Shown here piece by piece: positions 32,474-42,264 of a DNA stretch of 63,880 nt. This DNA is from Methanocellales archaeon. Lineage in GTDB: Archaea > Halobacteriota > UBA148 > JAUWXC01. The stretch lies in the NCBI GenBank assembly GCA_030018435.1, contig JASEEY010000006.1:1-63880 (forward strand), read 5' to 3'. The stretch's first letter is position 1. Every line of letters begins with the position of its first letter. Under the pieces are notes generated by a model. The model was not told the DNA's origin and did not search any database. It saw nothing but the letters and a program-made list of their open reading frames with translations. A program made the position numbers and the translations under genes.

Positions 32474-35203
32474 TCATCCTCCCTTAATCTGTTTTTTAAC
32501 CATATCTACGCCTTTTTTCAACGCCTCATCCAACTTCTCCACCTTCGGGCCGCCGCCCTGCGCCAGGTTGGGCTTTCCGCCTCCTCCGCCGCCCACTATT
32601 TTGGATAATTCGCTGACGATTGCGCTGGCATTGACACCTTGCTTGATTGCGCTTGGTCCTACAGAAGCCACTATTTTTGCCCCGTCTTTGCGCGATCCGA
32701 GAATTGCGACCATGTCATCTTTTGCCAGCAGTGATGCCGTCTTTATCAGTTCCTTAACGTCAGCACCTGGCAGTTGCCTCGAAATGACTCTGACATTGCC
32801 CACTTTAACCGCCTCGCCCACCATGCCAACTCTTGCCTTTGCCAGTTCCTCCTTCAGTCTGGTGTTCTCCTTCTTGAGCGTCTTCCACTCTTCGAAGAAC
32901 TTCTTCGCCGTTTTTGGGAGGTCATCTTGCGAAACTCCCCATAGCTCAGATAGTTCCCTTAAAATCCTTGCCTGACGCTGTATTTCCTCCATTGCATTAT
33001 CCCCTACAAGGAATTCCAATCGCACGACACCATCCTGTATCCTTTCCGAGTTGATAATCTTAATTAATCCAACCTGCGATGTATTTTTTACGTGTATGCC
33101 TCCGCACGCCTCCACATCGTAATCGCCTATGGCAACGATTCTTAACGTTTTTCCAGGGACAGCGCCACCTTGATATATCCTCATCGAATATTTTTCTTCT
33201 GCCTTGTCCCTTGGCATTTCTTTAATGTCAACTGGCACATCCCGCTTGACAAGCTCGTTTGCCACCCTTTCTATCTCCTGTATTTGGTCAAAATCAAGCG
33301 ATTGGTAATGGGTTATATCAAGTCTCGATTTTTCCACCGTCTTTTCGGCACCCGCCTGCCACACATGCTCTCCAAGAACCTTTCTTGCGGCATAATTGAC
33401 GATGTGTGTGGCGGTATGATGTTCTGAGAGAATCTTCCTTCGCTTTGAATCTATGATGCCTTTGATATGGTCTTCTTTGACCGGCTTTTCAGTTGTATGT
33501 ATGACAACTCCATTTTCCTTGATTACATTCAACACCTTTATTCCATTTATCGTGCCAGTATCGTGCGCTTGCCCTCCGCTTGTTGGATAGAAAAGCGTCC
33601 GGTCAAGCACAATCTCTTTTGGGCTAAGCCTCTTTATGACTCTTGCCGTAAACGTCGTCGCCTCAGGCTTTTCATAAAATAAGAGCTTCGTTCTCGGTAT
33701 ATGTTCAACATCATACTTTGGTCTCTCAGCCTTGGCACGTCTCTCGTGGAGTGCCTGCACCCTGGAATAAAAGTCATCCGGGATGTTGATAGAAGGACCA
33801 ACTTCCGCTACCATTTCCGGGATTATTCCATGCGAGTCATACAACTCCACCAATTTCTTAGGATCAAAAACCTCTCCTCTGTTGATCATTCTCTGGATTA
33901 TGCCCTTACACCTCTTTCTCGTCTCGTCGTATCTCTCCCTCTCAATCGCCAGGATCTCAAAAAGGCTGCCGTAATCTTTTAACTCGGTGAACCACGAACC
34001 GAACTCATCAATGTGCATCTCGAACAAACGCTCTAGCTCGAAGTCAAATTCGTACTCGTTGATCAACGACCAGCATCGCCTCAAAAGACTTCTGAGATTA
34101 TACCCTCCTCCCACATTGCTGGGCAATGCACCATCATGAATCGCAACCAAAAGCGTTCTCGTATGATCTGCCAGAGCGTAGAGCGCCCGTCTCCTATAAA
34201 CCTCTTCTTTAAGTGCAGACACCTCGACGCCCACCTGAGACGCTACTTTTTTCCACACAGGTCCTACGTTTTCTATCTCATCGATGTTTAGCAGACCCGC
34301 ATATCTGGCAAATTTCCTCCATAACTCCTCTGAGCCTTTTGGCGTGGTATCACTCTGCTTATACAGATACTTCATAACTTTCGGGAACACAGTATCATAG
34401 GACATAGATGTCCCCTGCGAAAACCATGACCATCTTTCCAGACCAGCGCCCATATCGATGACCTTTGTTTTTAGTTCGCGGTACGAACCATCTGGTAGCG
34501 ATTGGTATTGGATGTAAACCTGATTGCCCAATTCGAGGCCCCTGGAGAAGAACTCCATGCATGGGCCGAAGTTGCCCCCTCCAGCCCACACCTCTTCATG
34601 GAAAAAAAGCTCATCGCTTGCGATTCCAAGTCCTTTGGTGAGAAATTCATAGATTTGCGCAGTTCCTTCATCCTTGAAATATACGTGCTTTGCTGGCGTA
34701 TTGAATACATGCTGGCCCACCATTATGAAGCCGGTATAATGTCTGCCTGTGATGCCAACGCTATCGGTATCCAGAAATCTCAGACAGAACTGGGGTTCAA
34801 TCACCGCATCTGCTGGTGGCGCCACCTCACCGGAAACGACGTACGGCTGAAAGTCGTTTATGCCAGCGGTCACAAAATAAAGGGCGTCGTACCACCTGCA
34901 TACGACTGGATATCTATCCAGGGGGACATACTTCCATTTCTTGAAAGTTTTAACGTATACATCCCACGCCTCTTTATAGCCAAACCTCTTCTTCGTTACG
35001 GGTTGGTCGATGAATCTATATCCTCCGCTACATGCCGGCTCATCGCAAAATTGCCTGGATTGCGTACTCCAGAACCCATTGCCACACTTCTTGCATACGC
35101 TTCTGGAAAAGCCAAGGGACTTCAACGCTTCCACTGGATAAAACCTGGTATAATTCTGTGAGAAGCGGGTTTTCATTCTCTTCTTGAGCTGTTTATCATC
35201 CAT
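32474..35203 (-). CDS. alaS: Alanyl-tRNA synthetase, archaeal type
   Basis: 909 residues. Archaeal features: an N-terminal region with CKKCGNGFW and FCDEPACSG (zinc), catalytic motifs (GHYTGFIMVGQH-like stretch ITGRHYTGFIMVGQ; WGGGNFGPCMEF), an editing domain with SEHHTATHIVNYAARKVLGE and CGGIHVKNTSQ, and a C-Ala domain ending in a Gly-rich stretch (VGGGGGGKPNLAQGGG). Domains are complete. No frameshift seen. Confidence 0.95.
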   Translation of the reverse strand: MDDKQLKKRMKTRFSQNYTRFYPVEALKSLGFSRSVCKKCGNGFWSTQSRQFCDEPACSGGYRFIDQPVTKKRFGYKEAWDVYVKTFKKWKYVPLDRYPVVCRWYDALYFVTAGINDFQPYVVSGEVAPPADAVIEPQFCLRFLDTDSVGITGRHYTGFIMVGQHVFNTPAKHVYFKDEGTAQIYEFLTKGLGIASDELFFHEEVWAGGGNFGPCMEFFSRGLELGNQVYIQYQSLPDGSYRELKTKVIDMGAGLERWSWFSQGTSMSYDTVFPKVMKYLYKQSDTTPKGSEELWRKFARYAGLLNIDEIENVGPVWKKVASQVGVEVSALKEEVYRRRALYALADHTRTLLVAIHDGALPSNVGGGYNLRSLLRRCWSLINEYEFDFELERLFEMHIDEFGSWFTELKDYGSLFEILAIERERYDETRKRCKGIIQRMINRGEVFDPKKLVELYDSHGIIPEMVAEVGPSINIPDDFYSRVQALHERRAKAERPKYDVEHIPRTKLLFYEKPEATTFTARVIKRLSPKEIVLDRTLFYPTSGGQAHDTGTINGIKVLNVIKENGVVIHTTEKPVKEDHIKGIIDSKRRKILSEHHTATHIVNYAARKVLGEHVWQAGAEKTVEKSRLDITHYQSLDFDQIQEIERVANELVKRDVPVDIKEMPRDKAEEKYSMRIYQGGAVPGKTLRIVAIGDYDVEACGGIHVKNTSQVGLIKIINSERIQDGVVRLEFLVGDNAMEEIQRQARILRELSELWGVSQDDLPKTAKKFFEEWKTLKKENTRLKEELAKARVGMVGEAVKVGNVRVISRQLPGADVKELIKTASLLAKDDMVAILGSRKDGAKIVASVGPSAIKQGVNASAIVSELSKIVGGGGGGKPNLAQGGGPKVEKLDEALKKGVDMVKKQIKGG

Positions 35204-35267
35204 CCAATGTAGTTATGTGCTTATATTCAAAAAGGTATTTGTCACATAGCGAATAAACAATAACAGC

Positions 35268-35498
35268 ATGGCGGGGGATAAGGACGAAATTGAGGGCGAA
35301 GAGGTAAAGTGGGAGAGAGCGGATCAGGCAATCGACAGGATACACAAAGAGGTTGAAGCGGAATACGGTCCTGTTTATCTCTCCAAGCACATGCGCGATG
35401 AGTTTATCGAACAGTACAGGGAGCTTAAAAGAGAGTACGACGAAGAGCTGGCGGAAGATGAGATCAAAAGACGGTTAAAAATGCTGACGAAACAATGA
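35268..35498 (+). CDS. Small charged helical protein of unknown function
   Basis: 76 residues, rich in Glu, Lys and Arg, predicted to be one or two helices (WERADQAIDRIHKEVEAEYG; then MRDEFIEQYRELKREYDEE). Overlaps the FAD oxidoreductase start by ATGA, so the two are translated together. No family recognised; it could be a partner or chaperone of the oxidoreductase. Confidence 0.65.
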   Translation: MAGDKDEIEGEEVKWERADQAIDRIHKEVEAEYGPVYLSKHMRDEFIEQYRELKREYDEELAEDEIKRRLKMLTKQ

Positions 35499-36856
35499 AG
35501 AGAGTTATTATTGTCGGTGCGGGACCAGCAGGATTGTTTGCAGCGCTAACGTTGATGAGTAAGGCGAATGTGCTGGTTCTCGAGAAGGGAAAGGAGATCT
35601 ACGAGCGACGTTGCCCTGCTGATGTTACAGAGTGCATCCATTGCAAGATTTGCGATGTAATTCATGGGGTCGGTGGCGCCGGTGGAATGTCTGATGGCAA
35701 GCTAAATCTGCATCCCAAAATAGGCGGCGACCTGACGGAATTCGTCAGCGAGAAAAGAGCCTACGAGCTGATCGATAGGGTTGACAAGGTGTTCATAGAG
35801 CATGGTGCTCCTGAGATGGATAATGCCTCCCCTGAGGACCTACTTCGGCGTGCAGCCGCCGCAGGGATCGAATTTCTTCCGATCAAGCAACGTCATATTG
35901 GCTCAGATAGATTGCCGGTGGTGATCGACTCGATTAAAAGATATCTAGAAAAGGGCGGAGTGAAATTTCGGCTGCAGACAGAAGTCGCAGATATCCTTAT
36001 TTCTGATGGCAAGGTGGGGGGCGTCGTGATTAAGAAGGATAAGAAAGTGGAGAGGGCTAAATCCGATTATGTCGTTCTAGCACCAGGTAGGGCTGGTTCA
36101 TCTTGGCTTAGTGCCATAATAAAAAAATGTGGTATTGCAGTTCAGCACATGCCCATAGATGTTGGCGTGCGAGTAGAAGTTCCTGCTGTGGTTTACGAGG
36201 ATGTAGTTAGCATAAATTGGGATCCGAAATTTAGAATGATGACGCCCACTTATGACGATTCGGTCAGGACATTCTGCACCTCGCCGCATGGTTTTGTGGT
36301 TCGGGATACCTATGACGATATGGTTGGAGTAAATGGACACTCTATGATAGATCGCCTATCAAACAATACGAATTTCGCCTTTTTGGTCAGGGTTCGCCTT
36401 ACAGAGCCAGTAGAAGATACTACTGCTTATGGGCATTCAATAGCAAGACTGGCGACGACGATTGGAGGTGGAAAACCTCTTCTGCAACGATTAGGGGACC
36501 TGAGGCAAGGAAGGCGCTCGACATGGAGAAGAATTGAAAGAAGCTATGTCAAGCCAACGTTAAAAGCGGTCACGCCAGGCGATATTTCGACGGCGCTACC
36601 GCACAGGATAGTGACCGACATCCTAGAAGGACTTCATATGCTGGATCAGGTCGTTCCAGGAGTGGCATCAGATTCAACGCTGCTCTATGCGCCGGAGATT
36701 AAATTCTCTGCGATGAGGGTGATCACAAAGGATGGATTCGAAACCTCTGTTGATGGACTATATACGATTGGCGATGGCGCCGGTGTCAGCAGGGATATGG
36801 TGAACGCCGCCGCCACCGGGATCATTGCAGCGGAGCACTTGATGGATAGGTTATAA
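35495..36856 (+). CDS. FAD-dependent oxidoreductase, COG2509-like
   Basis: 453 residues with a Rossmann start (VIIVGAGPAGLFAALTLM), a cluster of cysteines at about 45-55 (CPADVTECIHCKICDV), and the FAD-closing motif near the C-terminus (DGLYTIGDGAGVSRDMVNAA). The family has no settled reaction. The cysteine pattern is noteworthy for an archaeal member. The gene is convergent with hsp20. Confidence 0.85.
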   Translation: MKRVIIVGAGPAGLFAALTLMSKANVLVLEKGKEIYERRCPADVTECIHCKICDVIHGVGGAGGMSDGKLNLHPKIGGDLTEFVSEKRAYELIDRVDKVFIEHGAPEMDNASPEDLLRRAAAAGIEFLPIKQRHIGSDRLPVVIDSIKRYLEKGGVKFRLQTEVADILISDGKVGGVVIKKDKKVERAKSDYVVLAPGRAGSSWLSAIIKKCGIAVQHMPIDVGVRVEVPAVVYEDVVSINWDPKFRMMTPTYDDSVRTFCTSPHGFVVRDTYDDMVGVNGHSMIDRLSNNTNFAFLVRVRLTEPVEDTTAYGHSIARLATTIGGGKPLLQRLGDLRQGRRSTWRRIERSYVKPTLKAVTPGDISTALPHRIVTDILEGLHMLDQVVPGVASDSTLLYAPEIKFSAMRVITKDGFETSVDGLYTIGDGAGVSRDMVNAAATGIIAAEHLMDRL

Positions 36857-36859
36857 AAA

Positions 36860-37195
36860 TCAGACTTTTCTCAATAGGATCTCGAGCACACCATTTTTAA
36901 ATGTGGTTGTGACATCTTCGCAGACCCTTGGTATTTTTATGCTTCTACTAATCCTTTTGCCGCTGGTGTTGATATCGAGGTGGAGATGATGGTCGACCAA
37001 CCTATATCTCACATCGTCTTCCTTTGCGAACGGAATGTCTGCTAAGATTGAAACTTCTGTCCCCATCTCATATATATCAATGTGTATTTCTTGTCCATCT
37101 CCTCGGGGAACGCTAAGAGCTTCATGTACAACTCTCTCGAATTCCATGAAGAATTGGTCGAATGGATCTTGTTTTTCCCAGGACAAGTAAATCAC
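36860..37195 (-). CDS. Small heat-shock protein, Hsp20 family
   Basis: 111 residues of alpha-crystallin domain: IHIDIYEMGTEVSILADIPF, then HLHLDINTSGKRISRSIKIP, and the final FKNGVLEILLRKV, the hallmark of the family (FxNGVLxxxxxK). The N-terminal arm is short and the C-terminal I-x-I tail is missing, so oligomer assembly may be limited. Confidence 0.8.
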   Translation of the reverse strand: MIYLSWEKQDPFDQFFMEFERVVHEALSVPRGDGQEIHIDIYEMGTEVSILADIPFAKEDDVRYRLVDHHLHLDINTSGKRISRSIKIPRVCEDVTTTFKNGVLEILLRKV

Positions 37196-37255
37196 ATAAT
37201 ATTGTGTACTGGAAACTTAAAAACTTTTCTCTGGAGGAAGAAATTAAGAAAGGAT

Positions 37256-37570
37256 TTAACCGAATAGTGCACCAAGACCTTCCATTCCGGTTTCTTCGGC
37301 CTCTTCCTCTTTCTTCTTCTCTTCTTCTTTCTTCTTTTCCTCTTTCTTTTCCTCTGCCGGTGCAGCCTGCGCTGGTGTAGGAGCAACTGCTGGCACTGCA
37401 GCCTGTGCAATCGCCTCTTCTATGTTGACGCCATCGAGTGCAGCAACAAGTGCTTTCACTCGTGCTCCATCAGCCTTTATACCTGCTGCCTTCAAAACAG
37501 CGGTGACACCTTTTTCATCTACTTTTTTACCAGCGCTGTGCAACATGAGTGCTGCATATACGTATTCCAT
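37256..37570 (-). CDS. rpl12: Ribosomal protein L12 (P1-type stalk protein)
   Basis: 104 residues: helical N-domain ([20 protein letters not shown]) , Ala/Pro hinge, a low-complexity Lys/Glu run, and the conserved acidic end [10 protein letters not shown] that binds translation factors. Last gene of rpl1-rpl10-rpl12, one base after rpl10. Confidence 0.95.
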   Translation of the reverse strand: MEYVYAALMLHSAGKKVDEKGVTAVLKAAGIKADGARVKALVAALDGVNIEEAIAQAAVPAVAPTPAQAAPAEEKKEEKKKEEEKKKEEEAEETGMEGLGALFG

Positions 37571-38467
37571 TTATAACACCTCTGGATTGCTTGGATTATC
37601 TTCTTTTTTATTCTCTCTTGGGATATTTGCCGATAGTAGCATTGCCTGTACGCTCGCTTTTATGAGCATTGTCTTAATAACTTCTGGTATTAAAATCGTT
37701 GCGCTGATCGCTAGGTTTCTTGAGTCGTTGAATGCCTTCTGCAATAGTTGACGAACGGTCATGCTGGTTGGATATGCTGCGTCGATCGCCAGATTAAGTG
37801 CATTACGCACAGCTATCATGAAGTCCGAGAAGTATTTGGATTCATCGACCGCTAATACATCAGGCGTGAATATGGTTCCGTTTTCATGGGCTGCTCTCAG
37901 CCTAAGTCCAACCTCCATTGGATATATACCAAGTCTTGTAAGTACTTCCGCCAGTTTTGGCGATATCACTTCTCCTGTCTTTGCAACCATTTTGCTCTCC
38001 CGAATTACCACGCTGCCGCCCTCGATTGCGGCAGGAATTCCTGCATTTTGAAGCTCTCCGACAATCGGCCCAGGCTTGAAAGAGGTGGTACCCCTCTCCA
38101 CGATGACATCATGTGGTGCGATATCGCCTCCCTTTGCTGGTGCTGGAGATTTACTTTTCTCGATCAGTTTGTATAATTTGAACGGGTTTAATTGGGTAAA
38201 TATGAGGGCTGTTTGTCCTTTAACAAAGTCGCTCAGGGGCCTAATTTTTTCATCTGATTGACTTAGTGCCCTCTCCATAAGCGTATTTCGTGACGTCTTT
38301 ATAACTGCTCTGTCCTTGAATTCAACCCTCATCTGCTGTAACTGCCTGGCTGGTATTTCGTGCATCTCAACTACGCCCACTACAGGGTATGTCTTAATGA
38401 GCGCCTTAATCTCCTCTATTTCATCTTTTTTCCACTGTGGAATGTGTATGGTCTTATGTTTGGGCAT
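37571..38467 (-). CDS. rpl10: Ribosomal protein L10 (P0), without the acidic tail
   Basis: 298 residues. Starts KHKTIHIPQWKKDEIEEIKA and has the rRNA-binding core (MRVEFKDRAVIKTSRNTLME). The C-terminus ends RENKKEDNPSNPEVL; the acidic tail GLGALFG shared with L12 in most archaeal P0 proteins is absent. The helical spine that anchors L12 dimers appears present (residues 225-275). Confidence 0.93.
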   Translation of the reverse strand: MPKHKTIHIPQWKKDEIEEIKALIKTYPVVGVVEMHEIPARQLQQMRVEFKDRAVIKTSRNTLMERALSQSDEKIRPLSDFVKGQTALIFTQLNPFKLYKLIEKSKSPAPAKGGDIAPHDVIVERGTTSFKPGPIVGELQNAGIPAAIEGGSVVIRESKMVAKTGEVISPKLAEVLTRLGIYPMEVGLRLRAAHENGTIFTPDVLAVDESKYFSDFMIAVRNALNLAIDAAYPTSMTVRQLLQKAFNDSRNLAISATILIPEVIKTMLIKASVQAMLLSANIPRENKKEDNPSNPEVL

Positions 38468-38468
38468 C

Positions 38469-39101
38469 TCAAATCACCCTGACCGCAGGCCCCATCGTGG
38501 TCTTCACATAAATCGAGCGAATGTTCTGTTTTTCCACTTTCGATTCGAGTTGCTTTATGACGGTCTCAACGTTCGCTGCGATTTCTTCGGGAGTCATGGT
38601 CTTGCGTCCTATGGTCACGTGAAACGTCGTTTTGTCCTTTGACCTTATCCGAACCATCTTCCGCAATCTTTCGATGATAGCAGCGATGTTTACGTCGCTG
38701 GTAAGAGGACTTGGCATCTTGCCAGGAGGGCCCAATATAGGTCCGAGATTCTTACCAATGGCCGGCATCAATGATGCCTCAGCAAGGAAGAAATCATGTT
38801 CATTGACAAGAGATTTGGCTCTTGACTTGTCTTTTCCTAGTTTTTCGATTTGGTCTGGTGAGAGAATTAGGTCAGCTCCTGCCCTATCTGCCTTCACAGC
38901 GAGTTCTCCGGAGGCGAAAATTGCTATCTTCACGGGCTTGCCCAAACCGCTCGGAAGGACGACCTCTTCGTCGATTCTGTTCTGGGGCTTGCTCATGTCG
39001 ATGTTTCGTAGGTTTATCGCCAGATCGACGCCCTCCGTAAAATTTCGCTTAGGAGAATCCAGCGCAGTTTTTACCACTTGTAATATGTCCTTGCGTGCCA
39101 T
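38469..39101 (-). CDS. rpl1: Ribosomal protein L1
   Basis: 210 residues. Family features: VDLAINLRNIDMSKPQNRID, GLGKPVKIAIFASGE, and MPAIGKNLGPILGPPGKMP. GGAGGGTT precedes the ATG. A TATA-like run near 39163-39172 (minus strand) gives the rpl1-rpl10-rpl12 unit its own promoter, needed because the operon is split from rpl11 by the toxin-antitoxin-like pair. Leader sequence forms a small hairpin GACC-TTT-GGTC. Confidence 0.95.
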   Translation of the reverse strand: MARKDILQVVKTALDSPKRNFTEGVDLAINLRNIDMSKPQNRIDEEVVLPSGLGKPVKIAIFASGELAVKADRAGADLILSPDQIEKLGKDKSRAKSLVNEHDFFLAEASLMPAIGKNLGPILGPPGKMPSPLTSDVNIAAIIERLRKMVRIRSKDKTTFHVTIGRKTMTPEEIAANVETVIKQLESKVEKQNIRSIYVKTTMGPAVRVI

Positions 39102-39221
39102 AACCCTCCGTAGTCACACGACCAAAGGTCTTCTACGATGTAGGTGCTTCAAATTGGAAAAACGCATATTTTAAGTTGTCGGTTAGAGAGAGGCCTTGGA
39201 GTGGGAAAGTATATTAACTAG

Positions 39222-39248
39222 TTTTGCATACTATTAAAAGGTGCAAAA
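39222..39248 (+). promoter_or_regulatory. Operator-like inverted repeat before the toxin-antitoxin-like pair
   Basis: TTTTGCA (39222-39228) and TGCAAAA (39242-39248) face each other across 13 bases, between a TATA-like run (39209-39217) and the start codon. This is where autoregulation by an antitoxin would act. Confidence 0.45.
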
Positions 39249-39251
39249 ATA

Positions 39252-39506
39252 GTGAAAATGGACTTGACGAAAGCCCTGCGCCCGAGTAAACATTTCCGTA
39301 ACACTTGGATGCGGAAGTGGAATTGGGATATGCACGATCTTAGAACGGCTATAGAAGAGGCATATGAAACCAAAAAAGTTGGGAAAAAGAAGTATGAAGT
39401 CTATACGAGATATAAAGGAAAAAAAGGAAAAGGCAAAAGTCGGAAATTAATATTGGTTGATTGCCCAGAGGAAATCTTCATAATAACAGGAGCTGAAGGA
39501 AAATGA
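39252..39506 (+). CDS. Putative toxin of a zinc-finger toxin-antitoxin pair (DUF4258/MqsR-like)
   Basis: 84 residues from a GTG (ATG at 39258 also possible). It is very basic: HFRNTWMRKWNWDMHDLRTA, a repeat of Lys/Gly (KGKKGKGKSRK), and a beta-strand end ([20 protein letters not shown]). Size, charge, His/Asp in the helix and the gene order toxin then zinc-finger antitoxin resemble MqsR or DUF4258 mRNA-cleaving toxins. Overlaps the next gene by ATGA. No activity can be claimed from sequence. Confidence 0.55.
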   Translation: MKMDLTKALRPSKHFRNTWMRKWNWDMHDLRTAIEEAYETKKVGKKKYEVYTRYKGKKGKGKSRKLILVDCPEEIFIITGAEGK

Positions 39507-39841
39507 GAAAAATCTGTCCTGTATGCGAGAAGGGGCACTTGGTGCCCACCAACGACATAGTGTCTGAGATAGAGGGTTATGTGTTTGTAGAGAGGGGTGA
39601 AAGGTGCTCAAACTGTGGAGAGGAATTTCCATACGAAGAAGATTCTCAACGAGTGATAGAGGCGGCTAGAAAATTAGGAGTGTGGCCTGAGCCATTGAAA
39701 TTGCATAGAAAACTCTCCAAGAGTGGTAGAGGAGTCATCCTGCGAGTCCCAGCCGATATCGAAAAGCAGATGAGTCTGAAGGGGAAGGAGGAAGTAGCGA
39801 TATCAAAGGTAGGGAAAAAGATAATTGTCGAGATCCTTTAA
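39503..39841 (+). CDS. Putative antitoxin: YgiT-type zinc finger plus AbrB-like domain
   Basis: 112 residues. The N-terminal half has [12 protein letters not shown] and CSNCGEEF, the paired CxxC of YgiT/MqsA zinc domains, plus ERGERC. The C-terminal half ([20 protein letters not shown] followed by EEVAISK) resembles an AbrB/MazE-type DNA-binding swapped hairpin. Antitoxins pair a zinc domain that binds the toxin with a DNA-binding domain that represses the operon. Convergent with rpl11, overlapping by four bases. Confidence 0.65.
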   Translation: MRKICPVCEKGHLVPTNDIVSEIEGYVFVERGERCSNCGEEFPYEEDSQRVIEAARKLGVWPEPLKLHRKLSKSGRGVILRVPADIEKQMSLKGKEEVAISKVGKKIIVEIL

Positions 39842-40314
39842 TCACCAAAGATGTCATCATACATTCCTTCATCGATGTCCCGAAAAATTTCTTTGAGCCT
39901 CTTCCCCTCCACGGTAACGCCCATCGATCCACACGTGCCAATCACCTCTTTCACGGCATTTTTGAGTGTGGTGGATAACATGTTGTTTATCTTCATTTTA
40001 GCTATCTTTACCGCGGCATCCATCGAAAGGTCGCCCACGAAATCAACGCTGGGCGTGCCAGATCCCTTTGAAATGGCAAGCTCCTGCATGATTAATGCTG
40101 AAGTAGGCGGCGTTCCGACCTCTACTGATACGTTCTTCTGCTCATCTACTGTTATCTTAACAGGAACCTGCATCCCGTTGAACGTCTTCGTCTTTTCGTT
40201 GACCTCATCAACTATCTGCTTGATATTCACTCCCAATGGGCCCAATGCAGGTCCCAGCGGTGGCCCTGGATTGGCCTGCCCCCCTGGAACGAGGACCTTT
40301 ATCACCTCTGCCAT
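39838..40314 (-). CDS. rpl11: Ribosomal protein L11
   Basis: 158 residues. [20 protein letters not shown] followed by [15 protein letters not shown] is the family start; the C-terminal rRNA-binding domain ends [14 protein letters not shown] and a short acidic tail. Start overlaps the spt5 stop (TAATG). Downstream order in other archaea would be rpl1; here it is interrupted. Confidence 0.95.
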   Translation of the reverse strand: MAEVIKVLVPGGQANPGPPLGPALGPLGVNIKQIVDEVNEKTKTFNGMQVPVKITVDEQKNVSVEVGTPPTSALIMQELAISKGSGTPSVDFVGDLSMDAAVKIAKMKINNMLSTTLKNAVKEVIGTCGSMGVTVEGKRLKEIFRDIDEGMYDDIFGD

Positions 40315-40775
40315 TATTTCTCCTCCTTGCTCAACACCCTGACATGCCCTCCTCTAACGGTAACTGGAATTGGAACCATCGCCTCAAACAGCTCGACCGT
40401 AATCTCCTCATGAGCCTCATCCACCCTTTTTACCCTCGCCTTCTCGCCCTTAAATGGACCAGATATTAACTCAACGATACAACCCTCGGTTATGCCGGTG
40501 ACCGTCGGCTTAGGTGTCAAGAAATGCTCCACCTCTGTCAACGTGGTTTTTCCTTTAACTATCCCCCGCACATGGGGAATGCCCTGGATAGCTTGCTCTA
40601 CAATTTCCGGGGCAGGGGATTCGATCAGCACGTAGCCTTTTAGCTCATCCGGAACAAGAATCGCCCTGATATCATACTCTCTCTTTTTTGTGACCTGCTC
40701 AAGCAAATTTGCGACAGGTCTTTCCTGATTCGCGGTCGTTTTTATCACATAAACGGCAGTTTCATCACTCATCAT
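40314..40775 (-). CDS. spt5: Transcription elongation factor Spt5 (NusG homologue)
   Basis: 153 residues: NGN domain ([38 protein letters not shown]) and a KOW domain ([20 protein letters not shown]). It clamps RNA polymerase for processivity. ATG at 40775 or 40772. Its place between secE and rpl11 is the conserved archaeal order. Confidence 0.93.
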   Translation of the reverse strand: MMSDETAVYVIKTTANQERPVANLLEQVTKKREYDIRAILVPDELKGYVLIESPAPEIVEQAIQGIPHVRGIVKGKTTLTEVEHFLTPKPTVTGITEGCIVELISGPFKGEKARVKRVDEAHEEITVELFEAMVPIPVTVRGGHVRVLSKEEK

Positions 40776-40783
40776 ATATCCCT

Positions 40784-40960
40784 CTATTTACCGGCAAGCA
40801 ACCCTGGTAGGATGGCCATGACAAAATATATCAAAAAGCCGATGAACCCTACCAACAGGGTACCTGCAATACAAACCTTTGCAATCATGCTGAACTCCTC
40901 TCCACCAGGTTTTCTGGCTAATCTGAGTACCCTTGCATATTCATTGAGTTTTTGCGTCAC
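40784..40960 (-). CDS. secE: Preprotein translocase subunit SecE (Sec61 gamma)
   Basis: 58 residues from a GTG at 40960, with GGTGAG upstream, which gives the normal family size; a TTG at 40996 would add 12 residues. Amphipathic helix [19 protein letters not shown], the family hallmark, then one membrane helix ([19 protein letters not shown]). SecE clamps the two halves of SecY. Confidence 0.88.
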   Translation of the reverse strand: MTQKLNEYARVLRLARKPGGEEFSMIAKVCIAGTLLVGFIGFLIYFVMAILPGLLAGK

Positions 40961-41034
40961 CAATTCTCTCACCGTTTGATAAACTAAAAGCGCCAAATGA
41001 CATTCGGTGTAAAATGCCTTTTGCTACAAAGGGA

Positions 41035-42141
41035 TTATCTCAAGAAGTCGATGCCATACTTCTGCGCGGGTCTCATTAACCCTTCGGGTTTGCCATATAT
41101 CTGCTCTGATCTAACACCGGTCACGACCACCATGGTCCTGATCGCACGCTCAAGATCGGGGTCGATTTGCGCCCCCCATATAATTCTCGCATTAGGGTCG
41201 ATACGTTGGTAAATCTCTTCCACCACTGCTTCCGCCTCTGCAACGGTCATATCGACTCCACCGATTACATTAACTAGAGCTGATGTTGCACCGGAGACAT
41301 CTACATCCAATAGCGGGGATCTCAATGCCTTTTGAATCGACTCAATCGCCCTGTCCTCGCCGTCCGCCTCGCCAAGACCGATCATTGCTACGCCGCCCTT
41401 CTGCATGACTGTTCGCACATCTGCAAAGTCAAGATTCACCAAACCAGGTTTCGTGATCAGCTCGGTGATACCCTTGACAGCTCTCATCAGTACCTCATCG
41501 GCTACCTTAAATGCTGCCTGCAGTGGTAGATTTGGCACGATCTCCAACAACTTGTCATTCGGCACGACGATGACAGTATCCGCTATCTCTCGTAGACGTT
41601 CCAAGCCAGCCTCAGCATTAGCTTGCCTAACTGCACCCTCTGCCTTGAATGGTAGTGTCACGATGGCGATGGCTAACGCCCCCACATCCTTAGCAGCCTC
41701 GGTGACAATCGGCGATGCACCCGTTCCTGTGCCCCCTCCTAAACCGCAGGTGACGAAGGTCATGTCTGCGCCATCAACTGCTGCCCTAATTTCATCGTAA
41801 CTCTCTCTGGCGGCATCCTCACCTATCTGAGGGATGCTTCCTGCTCCTAATCCCTTGGTTTTTTGCCTTCCGATTAGAATCTTCTTGTCGGCGATGATGT
41901 GGAGCAGATGTTGAGCATCTGTGTTTAACGCGAACAAGTCAGCTCCTCGAATACCTTCCTCCATCATCCTTTGGATTGTATTCGAGCCGCCTCCGCCGCA
42001 TCCAATAACGCGTATTGTAGTTTTAAGCTCCTTCAAAACTTCTATGAGTTCTTCATCGGTTTCGCCGAGTTTAACTTGGGGAGCTTTTTCTTGATTTTCA
42101 GTCTCTGCCCTTGTAAGTGCCCTCTCCACGATAGACTTCAT
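41035..42141 (-). CDS. ftsZ: Cell-division GTPase FtsZ
   Basis: 368 residues. [16 protein letters not shown] starts the GTPase domain; the tubulin signature [10 protein letters not shown] and the T7 loop [11 protein letters not shown] are intact, so GTP hydrolysis at the dimer interface should be normal. A 35-residue N-terminal extension is charged, as in archaeal FtsZ1-type proteins. First in ftsZ-secE-spt5-rpl11; divergent promoter shared with the gene at 42265. Confidence 0.95.
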   Translation of the reverse strand: MKSIVERALTRAETENQEKAPQVKLGETDEELIEVLKELKTTIRVIGCGGGGSNTIQRMMEEGIRGADLFALNTDAQHLLHIIADKKILIGRQKTKGLGAGSIPQIGEDAARESYDEIRAAVDGADMTFVTCGLGGGTGTGASPIVTEAAKDVGALAIAIVTLPFKAEGAVRQANAEAGLERLREIADTVIVVPNDKLLEIVPNLPLQAAFKVADEVLMRAVKGITELITKPGLVNLDFADVRTVMQKGGVAMIGLGEADGEDRAIESIQKALRSPLLDVDVSGATSALVNVIGGVDMTVAEAEAVVEEIYQRIDPNARIIWGAQIDPDLERAIRTMVVVTGVRSEQIYGKPEGLMRPAQKYGIDFLR

Positions 42142-42264
42142 GCTATTTTTCCTCCAAGATGTGAGAATGTTGTTTTTATATATCCTCTTCTTCTATTTTA
42201 TAGTTCCCTTTATCAACAACGTTATTATTTAACACATCATGATTATAATATCTTTCGTGGGAAA

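Noticed and set aside
37290-37350. CTTCTTT-rich repetitive stretch
   Set aside because: It encodes the Lys/Glu-rich hinge of ribosomal protein L12 and is ordinary low-complexity coding sequence.
41971-42264. N-terminal extension of the isomerase-like protein by 98 residues
   Set aside because: It would overlap the start of ftsZ and the divergent promoter; family proteins start at the ATG at 42265.
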